Below, one piece after another: positions 1 to 9,275 of a stretch of 64,000 nt of DNA. This stretch comes from Phylloscopus collybita (lineage: Eukaryota > Chordata > Aves > Passeriformes > Phylloscopidae). The DNA is taken from assembly GCA_027886175.1 (NCBI GenBank), contig JAJNNQ010000002.1, positions 310,001-374,000 of the forward strand, in the 5' to 3' direction. Position 1 is the first letter of the stretch. Each line of letters opens with the position of its first letter. The notes under the pieces are model-generated. The model was given only the letters and a program-made list of their open reading frames with translations. It searched no databases and was not told the DNA's origin. The position numbers and the translations under genes are program-made.

Positions 1-890
1 AAAAAATAATTTTTAAAAAAAGGAGAATCAGGTGAAAAACGGGATCCTAAACAGCTTTGGGAATTAAAGGAATTCCTTGGACAAAGATCAGACTTCTGCT
101 GATAACTGTGAAAGAAAAGCCTGGAACATTCAGAGGGAATATCTGTCTGTCACCCACGGAAGTGCTTCCAGTCAAAGCTGGGAGTGGCTGATTTGTTTGG
201 ACACCTACGGACTCCAGCAGGCCTGGGAGGAAGATGGAAGCCGTTATCCAAAGGGATTTAGCTGAATATTCCAGTGCTATCCATCAGGAATCTGTTTGCT
301 TTGTTAAATCCTTCGTTTTTCCAATTGCTTTCCCTCCGCCGCCTCAGCTCCCAGATATTGTTCTCCCGGATTAAATGAGTGTCCCTGTGGTTCTTCAATC
401 CACCTCTCAGTTTTCCACTTCCAAGAGCTCTTCCCCCATTTCTTTTCTTGTTTCCTTATTCCCCTGGAAAGTCAGGGATTACCCTGATTTCTTTTCCTGG
501 CTATTTTTCCAGCACCTTTTTCTACAACATCCCGACCACACCCCGGATGGTTCTGTCTGACAAACACAACCTGAACTAAAAATTCAAATCACATCTCCTG
601 GTCACTGTGAAAAACCAGAATTCCTGGGAGTTTTCCCGGCCACCTGACAATGCTTGGAAATAAATCCTCTGGATTTGCTGGGAGTGGAGGTAAGCAGGAG
701 GAAGGGAAGTGCTCCAGCCGGTGTTTCCAGGAGGGCACAACCTGGAGGATGCAAACCAGTCTGGATCCATTGTTTTTGAGCTCAGAAAAAAAGGTTTTTA
801 GGGATGTTTCATTCCTAAAATACAGATTGACCTTAAGATATTGAGTTCTTGGATATCAAAACAGGAGTGGTTCTGGGATAAGATAAAAGC
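1..890. other. Unique sequence, no gene seen
   Basis: Single-copy-looking AT-rich sequence that opens with an A/T-rich stretch, possibly the tail of an element cut by the window edge. The short open frames have no recognisable protein motif and no convincing splice-site context. Confidence 0.5.
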
Positions 891-1159
891 AGAGGAAAGG
901 AAAGGAAAGGAAAGGAAAGGAAAGGAAAGGAAAGGAAAGGAAAGGAAAGGAAAGGAAAGGAAAGGAAAGGAAAGGAAAGGAAAGGAAAGGAAAGGAAAGG
1001 AAAGGAAAGGAAAGGAAAGGAAAGGAAAGGAAAGGAAAGGAAAGGAAAGGAAAGGAAAGGAAAGGAAAGGAAAGGAAAGGAAAGGAAAGGAAAGGAAAGG
1101 AAAGGAAAGGAAAGGAAAGGAAAGGAAAGGAAAGGAAAGGAAAGGAAAGGAGGAGGGAG
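891..1159 (+). repeat. (GGAAA)n pentanucleotide microsatellite
   Basis: About 52 nearly perfect copies of GGAAA from 893 to 1151 lie inside a 269-nt run with no pyrimidine on the + strand. The tract produces long artefactual open frames on both strands (Lys/Gly/Glu-Arg on +, Leu/Ser/Phe/Pro on -), which should not be called genes. Homopurine tracts of this length can form triplex DNA and are prone to length change. Confidence 0.97.
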
Positions 1160-1611
1160 TCATTCCATGATTCTCCAGCAAAAATAAGGAAAATGAGGAA
1201 AAGTTTGCAGTTTCTGGGTGGTGACAGGGTCGCTGCTGCGAGTCAAAGCACCAAAGATAAATTTTTAAGGCTGTCGGCAAATATTTTTCCTGTGTTGTCC
1301 AATGTCTGTGGATTTCTTTCCTCTGGGGTGAGGATCTGAGCTGACCCTGCTGGAACAGATTCCAATCAGCAAATCCAACGGCAGGAAAATACCTCGGGAA
1401 TCCAGCATTTTCTTCCGACAAAAACTGATGCTGAAAATCCATCAACGTTTCCTCTAACAAAGGAAAATATATCTGGACCTCCCAGATATTCTGATTTCCA
1501 GGTGACAAAAGCCGAGGTCTTGGGGACAGCAGCTCTTCAAGTGTAGCGGCTGACAACGGTTAGAAATTCCCTGTTGGAATTTTGGATGGGAGATGGGGAA
1601 GAAATCAAATA
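1160..1611. other. Unique sequence, no gene seen
   Basis: Non-repetitive sequence between the GGAAA tract and a CR1 fragment. No coding or RNA signal was recognised. Confidence 0.5.
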
Positions 1612-1806
1612 CTGTGAGGGTGGTGAGGGCCTGGAATAGAATTCCCAGAGAAGCTGTGGCTGCCCCTGGATCCCTGGAAGTGCCCAAGGCCAGGTTGGAC
1701 AGGGCTTGGAGGAGCCTGGGATGGTGGGAAGTGCCCAAGGGGATTGAACCAGGTGGTGTTTAAGGTCCCTCCCAACCCAAACCATCCTGGAATTCTGGGA
1801 TTCAGT
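1612..1806 (+). mobile_element. CR1 retroposon 3' fragment
   Basis: The sequence carries the hallmark avian CR1 3' untranslated region in forward orientation: a GGCTGCCCCTGGATCCCTGG core, the CCAAGGCCAGGTTGGACAGG block, and the 3' end with CCAACCCAAACCAT and ATTCTGGGATTC. It is 5'-truncated, as almost all CR1 copies are. No reverse transcriptase remains. Confidence 0.93.
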
Positions 1807-2030
1807 GATCTCCACTGGGATCATCTTTTCCTTGGACATCTGAAGGAATTCTGTTTCTTTGTTATAAAACAAGCACCAGTGAGACAGAAATTTATTTCCA
1901 GGGATATCCAGTCCAAAAGATCCAGAACTCCAGGACAAACCCACCCAATCTATAAAACTCTTCTCAGACTTTTCATTATTTCCCGATTCTCAGAAAATCA
2001 GTGTCTGGTGCTGAAAATAAAACTTCACCA

Positions 2031-2056
2031 GAAAAAAAAAAAAAAAAAAAAAAAAA
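2031..2056 (+). repeat. Poly(A) run
   Basis: Uninterrupted run of about 26 A residues in otherwise unremarkable sequence. It could be the tail of an old retroposed sequence, but no source element is recognisable upstream. Confidence 0.9.
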
Positions 2057-3572
2057 GTATTTTGGGCAAAATAGGAAGCTCCCAATCCCGTGAGTCACTT
2101 GGGAATGTGTGGAGGTGGACATTTGTATCCCAGGATCTTGAGGTTTGCAATGCTACACCCTGTCTGAAGGCCTGGAAACTCTGGGAATGCTCCAGGAAAG
2201 CTCCAGGAAAAGCCATTGTTGAGCTTGGCAGGGCTCCAGGTTCTGTGATTGTTGTTTAGGGGCCCTTTGGGAAAAACCATCCATGGGCACGGCAGATCAG
2301 ATGGGATCAGGTGCCACCAAGACTGGCAAATGAACTCTCAAAATATTATTATTATTATTATTTTTTAATTACTTGAGCGTCAGGGACCTGTCCTGCTGCC
2401 CACCAAGGATTTGGGGAGGCCTTGGCTTTGCTTTCCCAAACACTTCCCTCAGGTGAAACTTCCTTTTTGGTTATTCCTGAAGGAATGGCAGTGGGGGACA
2501 TAAAAGAAGATCCAGCAGGAAGTTTCCAGAGGTCTGTGGAGTATTTCTTATAGGATTGACCTTCCAATATCACCTTTTCCCACTTTCATTTTGAAAGGCT
2601 GTAAATTTTCAATTTTCTCTTTCCTCCCCCTGCCAAACTCAGGTGATTTTGGATGCACGTGGAAGGTGAAAATGCCCAGGTGTCATTCCTTTGGGAGTCA
2701 ACTCAGAATAGGAAATAGCTTCTTCAAGGGAGATCTGAAGGACAGGTTGGAAATTTCTCCCAAAATCTGTGCTACGATTCATGTGAAGAATTTTAGAATC
2801 AGGATTCTCCTGCCTTTAAATGTATGAATTAGGCCACAAGAATTCAACACAATTTTAGAGTGATTCGGAGGAAAATTAAGATTCTAAAATTCTAAGTTGT
2901 TAGAATCCAGCTTCCTGATTCCCACCTGGAAAACACACCTGAAAGTCCCTTCCTTAGCCTGTACAGAGATTTGTGTCTGCAGCTGCTCTAAATACCATTA
3001 TTAGCCCCCAAAATAGCCATATTGATATCAGAATTACTAATTTTAGCAACTTTAGCATTGATACACCAATGGGAAGTACCTCACTGGAAACAACACCAGA
3101 GTGATTGTGTCAAGATCCGGGGAATTTTAATCTGTGCTGGTAAAAAGGGAAGGAAAAGATGTGTCAGGATGAGGAATCCACAAAACCAGGTTGTTAAGAT
3201 AAGGCGGACAATGGTCCATGCACAGAAGCAGTTCAATAAATACATTTTTTTAAATTTTTTTTTTATAGTCATCCCAGTAAAATGGCTTTTTAAGGCAGAT
3301 TTTGAAGGAACTTTGGGAGGAGCAGCCACGCAATCCTGAACAGAAGCCAGAAAAAACAGCTCTGCCAAAGTAATTTTAAAGTGGCAAGTGGAGTTTTTCA
3401 CCTAAATTATCTCCACCACACAAGAAAAAAAGGGGTCTGTTTTCTGTGGAATATTTTGACATTTCATTGTCATTCAAAACTTCAGCACAGGAAAAGTGAA
3501 ATGTTTCCAGCTGGGAAATTGCGTCCTGCACCATCACCAGAGTCCCTGATGGATTGATTTGGCATAAACTGC
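2057..3572. other. Unique AT-rich sequence, no gene seen
   Basis: About 1.5 kb without a recognisable element except a short (TTA)n tract at about 2343-2365. Open frames up to 106 codons exist but show no domain and are rich in Lys or Phe because of A/T runs. Confidence 0.5.
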
Positions 3573-3737
3573 CTGGACTCACTTCCATTTAGGGGCTCCC
3601 AAGGCAAACAACATCTCCCAGGTTGAGAATGGCCATGAATTCCCACAGAAATAAGGATTAACCTGGCTTATTCATGATGGAGTTCATCCAGTGCTGGACA
3701 GCAACAGAACCTCTCTCTACCTGGGGTGATTTTTATT

Positions 3738-3832
3738 TTGTTTTGTTTTGTTTTATTTTATTTTATTTTATTTTATTTTGTTTCGTTTCGTTTCGTTTCG
3801 TTTTGTTTTTGTTTTTGTATAATTTTATTTTA
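3738..3832 (+). repeat. (TTTTG/TTTTA/TTTCG)n compound pentanucleotide repeat
   Basis: Successive blocks of TTTTG, TTTTA and TTTCG units, each differing by one or two substitutions. It is the short counterpart of the A-rich tract at 8815-9120 in the opposite arm. Confidence 0.93.
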
Positions 3833-3885
3833 TTTTTTCAATAATTTTATTTAATAGGGTTCACTTCTCTTGGGACAGTTTCCCA

Positions 3886-4051
3886 AAGAAATTGTGGCTG
3901 CCCCTGGATCCCTGGAAGTTTCCAAGGCCAGGTTGGACAGGGCTTGGAGCAACCTGGGACAGAGGAAATTGTCCCTGCCCATGGAATGGGATGATCCTGA
4001 AGGTCCTTTCCAACCCAAACCATTCCAGGGCTGATTTTATGATTCTATATC
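3886..4051 (+). mobile_element. CR1 retroposon 3' fragment
   Basis: Forward-orientation CR1 3' end with the CCTGGATCCCTGGAAG core and the terminal TTATGATTCTAT motif. It is preceded by CTTGGGACAGTTTCCCA, which is also present in the inverted partner copy at 8618-8802. Confidence 0.92.
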
Positions 4052-4495
4052 AAAATCCAGCAGTGAAGTTTCAGGACTTTTGGGATTCTTCCCTTGCTCT
4101 GAGCTGTTGTGTCCCTTGGAGTCACTTCCCGGTCACTTCCCTTTGTCCCAGTGGTCTCTGTCCAGAGAGAATAAAATAATAAAATCCATGGGAAAAGGGA
4201 TCTTCTCCATGTGCTTCTACCATGTCAGTCATGTTTGAACCCCAAAAATAAATTAACAGCTCTGCTTGATGGAGCTGAAGGAATTTCCTTGCATTTTAAG
4301 TGGGTTTAAAAATGGGAAAGGAAAAATTGGGACTCTGGAATTCAAAACAAAGGGATGCAGAGCCAAAGCCTCTGAGCCAAATCCGTGCTTTGATGGGAAG
4401 AGCGACTGTGGGATTACTGGACTTGCCCAGTTGATGCCAAAGACAAATTTTTTGGGATTTTAAGAGAGATGGGACCACTGGGAGACATCTTAAAC
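4052..4495. other. Unique sequence, no gene seen
   Basis: About 440 bp between the left duplication arm and the 200-bp tandem array. Nothing recognisable beyond short open frames. Confidence 0.5.
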
Positions 4496-5878
4496 CATGA
4501 TCTATTGCTCTTCTTCTCCAGTCTCATGAAGGGTGAGAATGTCTTCATCACACACGCCAGGAATTCGAGAAGGGGAACACTTCAGCCAGTGGTCTGCAGG
4601 AGCTCAGGACTTCCAGATGACCAACCAATATAATTGAGCAGGAGCCATTTGTTGTTTCCATTCAGCTCAATTTACACATTCTAAATCTACTGTTCACATG
4701 ATCTATTGCTCTTCCTCTCCAGTCTCATAAAGGGTGAGAATGTCTTCACCACACACACCAGTTCATGACCAGCCGGTCTGCAGGCCCTCAGGACTTCTGG
4801 ACAACCAACCAATAGGGTTGATTCTGCTCAATATGGTTGAGCAGAAGCCATTTGTTGTTTCTCTAAAGCTGTATTTACATGTTCTAAATCTACTGTTCAC
4901 ATGATTTATTGCTCTTCTTCTCCAGTCCCGTGAAGGGTGAGAACATCTTCACGCACACACCAGGAGTTTGTGTCCAGTGGTCTGCAAGAGCTCAGGACTT
5001 CTGGATGATCAATATGATTGATTCTGCTCAATATGGTTGAGCAGAAACCATTTGTTGTTTCCATTCAGCTCTATTTACACATTCTAAATCTACTGTTCAC
5101 ATGATCCAATGCTCTTCTTCTCCAGTCTCATGAGGAGTGAGAACTTCTTCACCGCACACACCAGTTCATGCCAGCTGGTCTGCAGGAACTCAGGACTTCT
5201 GGACAACCAACCAATATGGTTGATTCTGCTCAATATGGTTGAGCAGAAGCCATTTTTTGTTTCCATCAAGCTTAATTTACACATTCTAAATCTACTGTTC
5301 ACACGATCCATTGCTCTTCCTCTCCAGTCTCATGGAGGGTGAGAACATCTTCACCGCACACACCAGGAGTTTGTGTCCAGTGCTCTGCAGGAGCTCAGGA
5401 CTTCTGGATGACCAATACAATTGATTCCGCTCAATATGGTTGAGCAGAAGCCATTTGTTGTTTCCATCAAGCTCAATTTACACATTCTAAATCTACTGTT
5501 CCCTTGATTTATTGCTGTTCCTCTCCAGTCCTGTGAAGGATGAGAACATCTTCACCGCACACGCCAGGAGTTTGTGGCCAGTCGAGCTCAGGACTTCTGG
5601 ACGACCAACCAATATAATTGAGCAGGAGCCATTTGTTGTTTCCATCAAGCTCTATTTACACTTTCTAAATCTACTGTTCACATGATCCATTGCTCCTCTT
5701 CTCCAGTCCCATGAGGGGTGAGAACCTCTTCACTGCACACACCTGTTCATGGCCAGTGCTCTGCAGGAGCTCAGGACTTCTGGGTGACCAATACAATTGA
5801 TTCTGCTCAATATGATTGAGCAGAAGCCATTTGTTGTTTCCATCAAGCTCTATTTACACATTCTAAATCTACTGTTCA
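4496..5878 (+). repeat. Tandem array of ~200-bp units, 7 copies
   Basis: Each unit opens with a variant of CATGATCYATTGCTC and contains CTCCAGTCTCATGA, the hexamer CACACC, GCTCAGGACTTCTGG and TTCTAAATCTACTGTTCA. Unit starts are at 4496, 4697, 4900, 5100, 5302, 5503 and 5683. Six units are 196-203 bp and the sixth is shortened to 180 bp. Units differ by scattered substitutions and by presence or absence of an internal Asn-box-like ATATGGTTGA motif. The period is satellite-like but the array is short, so it is best described as a minisatellite or seed satellite. Confidence 0.95.
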
Positions 5879-6298
5879 CGCAATCACACATTATTTGATT
5901 GGAGCTTCCATCTTGTCCCCGCACTCGGCACGCACCCATCAGGAGACACAATTGGTGACAGCCCAGTGCTTCGTGGCCCTCCTTTATCTTGTTTTTGCAT
6001 TCTTGGTGTTCTGTTCCTCAGGCTCTCCTCTCTTATTTTAGCACTGTTTGTGTCTCAGTAACCTTGACGAATCCCTGAGGGCTGGATAACGACAACCACA
6101 GGTAGTTTGGCTGGAGCACCACATCATGGCCTAAGCTGCTCAAATACATTGCTACAGTGGTCACCAGTGGTCACACAGCTTACAAGGCCTTTTGAAGGTT
6201 CACAATCCAATAATCTACTGCCACACAGATGGTTTTAACTTTGACACCGAGGGCTAATTAAACTGTATCACACCACAAAAAAAAAAAAAAAAAAAACA
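5879..6298. other. Unclassified sequence ending in poly(A)
   Basis: About 400 bp following the 200-bp array and finishing in a roughly 20-nt poly(A) run (6277-6296). The A-tail suggests a retroposed sequence in + orientation, but I do not recognise the family. No open frame of note. Confidence 0.45.
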
Positions 6299-6314
6299 AC
6301 AAAAAAACCCGCAC

Positions 6315-6912
6315 TGTGGCTGTTCTTATCCAGTCATACAGTGACACGCAATCCTACAGAACTGCTGGAACCCTGGGCACTGAGGATTTCAGGCTTTCTG
6401 TGCTGGCAGGCACTGACCCCCAAGCAAACCCTGCATTCCACCTGAGGCCGTGGAGAAGGCTCCCAAAATTGAGGGACAGTGCTGGGATTGTGGGTGTGTG
6501 GTTTGGATGGAAGTGTGTGACATCACAGGGTGAAAAACTCAGAGTTTAAGGGTTTAGAATACAGTAATATAGATATAAAGCAAGATGGAGGATTGAGGGC
6601 AGAGGCTGATTCCTTCTTTTTCTCCTTCTTCTTCATGGGTTTGGGTGGTGTGTTGTGATTGGGTAGAAAAATTCGCATTGCAGGCCACGGGTGGTTGGTG
6701 ATTGGTTGGTTAAAAGTAAAAATAATTTAGGTGCCATTTCATAATTGGACAGCTTGTGCTTAAAAGGCCTTGTAGAGAAAGAGATAGAGGCCATTTTTCA
6801 CTTTGCTAGCTGGACTCATGGCCTGTGAGACTGAAATAGAAATAAGAATTAATAAACATCTGAGTCTGAACATGAACTGTGTCTCTCAAGCATTTAATCC
6901 CGACTCTGGCAG
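6315..6912 (+). mobile_element. Probable endogenous retrovirus LTR (solo or partial)
   Basis: The 3' half has LTR-like organisation: a TTAAAAGGCC promoter-like box near 6760, an AATAAACATCTGAG polyadenylation region near 6850, then a short U5-like stretch ending around CTCTGGCA. The pattern resembles common passerine retroviral LTRs. I could not find matching target-site duplications, so both boundaries are approximate and the 5' portion may be internal retroviral sequence. No gag, pol or env frame is present. Confidence 0.6.
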
Positions 6913-7184
6913 AAAAGAAGATAAAAAGCAAAACAGAACTACACCTTAATACTTCTTATGACCTTTGTAAATACTTCTATATCTTAACTTTAGGACCTTA
7001 AACTCTCCACTACCTAGCTGAATACGTTTCTGCTTAAATCATAAACCCACGTTCTTGCTTATGGTCCCTAAAGCTGGACTCCTTTCCCAAGGTCTCAGCT
7101 CCAACCCTGTATCCTCTGCTGTGCATGAGGTTTTGGGAATTTTCTGTTCTTTGATTTCCCTCAAAACGTGAACAATCACCGCCT
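6913..7184. other. Unique sequence, no gene seen
   Basis: AT-rich sequence downstream of the LTR-like block. It could include decayed retroviral sequence but no motif supports this. Confidence 0.4.
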
Positions 7185-7300
7185 CATAAAATCACAGAAC
7201 CCTAAAAGGGTTTGGGGTTGAAGGGACCCTGAAGTTCATCCCATCCCATTCCATGGGCAGGGACACCTCCCACTATCCCATGATGCTCCAGCCTGGTCTT
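7185..7300 (-). mobile_element. CR1 retroposon 3' fragment
   Basis: Reverse-orientation CR1 end: CATAAAATCACAGAACC at the 3' terminus, then the CCATGGGCAGGGACACCTCC core. Only the last roughly 115 bp of the element remains. Confidence 0.88.
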
Positions 7301-7655
7301 GACCTCACTACTGACTTTGGAATTTTATTTTATTTTTTTTAATTTTTTTTTTTGCCTGCTTTTCCCTCAGAGACTTTTCCTCTTCCTTGTCCCGAAGAGA
7401 GGTGATCCCATGAATTCCAAGGGGGATGGTGGGTGCAAGGAGGGACACGCAGGGATGGGGGCTTGTTTCCATCGCCAGGAGAGGCCAGAAAACAAAAGCA
7501 GCGAACTCCCTGCTCCAACCTCCAGCTGTGTAAACTCCAGCTGCAGCCTCGTGTGGCCAGTTACTTCTGGAAAAGGAGAGAGGAATGGCTTGGCTCTGAG
7601 GGATTTGCCCATCAAACCGTTTCAAGCTGCTGGGCAAACAAAACCCTTCGAAGGG

Positions 7656-7720
<65 letters not shown>

Positions 7721-8617
7721 TTTTCTAGTTCCAAGCTCTAATAAATTGAAGCCCTGCACCTCTCATGGCCTTGGAATGATTGCCTGGATTTTTCTTTTTT
7801 TTTTTTTTTGCTACATAATCATCAATAAATCAAGCATAGCCCATTAAACAATAGATGCCTCCGAGGCCTCTCTTCAAATGTGCTTTTGATAAGAGGCAGA
7901 GAATTTTTTTCTGGGCTTGTAACGTTTTTCTTTCCTCTGTTTGTTTTTTCTAAGGGTCAAATAATGCTGTTAAAAGAGCAGTTAATATATAGATGTATTT
8001 TTTCCATATTCCCGGCATGGTGTTTGACTTCGGGAGATTTATGGAATATCTTTTCCCAGTTCAACAATCGTGTGTTTTGTTGTACTAAGGAGGTATTTTA
8101 ACAGGAGTGGGGATTCTTAATAAGTTCACTGCTGTCTCCTTTCCAAAACAGGCCTCGGCCAAGGCAGGGAACAGTGCAAATGTAGAAATCTATGTATATA
8201 AAAAAAGATATTTAAATATATATGTTTATACAGATATTTATACATACAGCACTCTCGTGTGGGTATCACTGGTTTGTTTTCACAGCACAAACTCCTGCAG
8301 GTTGGGATGTCCTGGCCAGAAGCCCCTGGTGACCTTTGGGATGAGGCAGGACACACATGACAGGGAAAGGGGGAAGGGTTAAGTGGCCTGGGCCAGGTTT
8401 TGGGATGGGGTTCCAGTGGTTTGGGATGGAGCTTTGCCAAGAGGAGGTGAGCTGACCCCATCCATCCAAACACCATTCAGATGTCAAATGTCTCCTCTGG
8501 AAGTGCAGCCTCCACCAAGAAAGGATCCCACAGACCCCTCCACCCCTCAAATCAGACCTCTCTTCTCGGTTGGATTTAAATTCCAACCCTGGTTTGTTGC
8601 AGGAGCTGCTTGGTGTG
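7301..8617. other. Unique sequence with homopolymer runs
   Basis: Contains T-rich stretches (7326-7353, 7791-7809), a 59-nt uninterrupted poly(A) run at 7656-7714, and an AT dinucleotide-rich stretch near 8205-8250. Lys- or Phe-rich open frames are homopolymer artefacts. No exon was recognised. Confidence 0.55.
7656..7714 (+). repeat. Poly(A) run of 59 nt
   Basis: Perfect A homopolymer, unusually long for a nuclear genome, with no recognisable retroposon body immediately upstream. Its length may be distorted by sequencing or assembly. Confidence 0.9.
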
Positions 8618-8802
8618 ATTGTGAAATCCCAGAATGGTTTGGTATGGGACCTTTGGATGGAAGGGATCTCCAAGATCATCCCATTCCATGGGCAGGGGCA
8701 CTTCCCACTATCCCAGGCTGCTCCAAGCCCTGTCCAGCCTGTCCTTGGACACTTCCAGGGATCCAGGGGCAGCCACAGCTGCTCTGGGAAACTGTCCCAA
8801 GA
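8618..8802 (-). mobile_element. CR1 retroposon 3' fragment
   Basis: Reverse-orientation CR1 3' end with CAGAATGGTTTGG and CCAGGGATCCAGGGGCAGCC. It is duplicated together with its flank at 3886-4051. Confidence 0.92.
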
Positions 8803-8814
8803 GAGATGAACTTT

Positions 8815-9120
8815 ATAAAATAAAATTATTGAAAAAATGAAAATGAAATGAAATGAAATGAAATCAAATCAAATCAAATCAAATCAAATCAAATAATATG
8901 AAATAATATGAAATGAAATAAAACAAAAATTAAAAATTAAAAATTAAAAATTAAAAATTAAAAATTAAAAATTAAAAATTAAAAATTAAAAATTAAAAAT
9001 TAAAAATAAAAATTAAAAATTAAAAATTAAAAATAAAATAAAGTAAAGTAAAATAAAATAAAGTAAAATAGAATAAAACAAAACAAAACAAAACAAAATA
9101 AAATAAAATAAAATAAAATC
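8815..9120 (+). repeat. Compound A-rich simple repeat
   Basis: Successive blocks of AAATG, AAATC, the 7-mer AAAAATT (about 8930-9035), AAAGT/AAAAT and AAAAC/AAAAT. It is the expanded equivalent of the tract at 3738-3832. The 7-mer block is absent from the partner arm, so it arose after duplication or was lost there. Confidence 0.94.
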
Positions 9121-9275
9121 ACCCCAGGTAGAGAGAGGTTCTGTTGCTGTCCAGCACTGGATGATCTCCATCATGAATAATCCAGGTTAATCCTTATTTC
9201 TGTGGGAATTCATGGCCATCTCCATCCTGGGAGATGTCGTTTGCCTTGGGAGCCCCTGAATGGAAGTGAATCCAT

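Larger units (their letters stand above)
3573..4051 (+). repeat. Left arm of inverted duplication
   Basis: This arm holds a unique segment (about 3573-3735), a TTTTA/TTTTG/TTTCG simple repeat, a short AT-rich bridge, and a CR1 3' end. The same four modules occur in reverse complement and reverse order at 8618-9275. Non-CR1 sequence on both sides of the simple repeat matches, so this is one duplicated locus rather than two independent CR1 insertions. The simple repeat is about 105 bp here and about 300 bp in the partner. Confidence 0.85.
8618..9275 (-). repeat. Right arm of inverted duplication
   Basis: Reverse-complement counterpart of 3573-4051. Going right to left it has the same unique segment, the same simple-repeat position (expanded to about 300 bp), the same ATTTTTTCAATAATTTTATT bridge, and the same CR1 copy. 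The two arms are separated by about 4.57 kb that holds the 200-bp array and the LTR-like block. Confidence 0.85.

Noticed and set aside
798..1556. 252-codon reverse frame
   Set aside because: Its centre is the translated (GGAAA)n tract. There is no domain, and its length depends wholly on the repeat.
4496..5878. CRISPR-like array
   Set aside because: Units repeat in full with no unique spacers, and the genome is clearly vertebrate. It is a tandem repeat.
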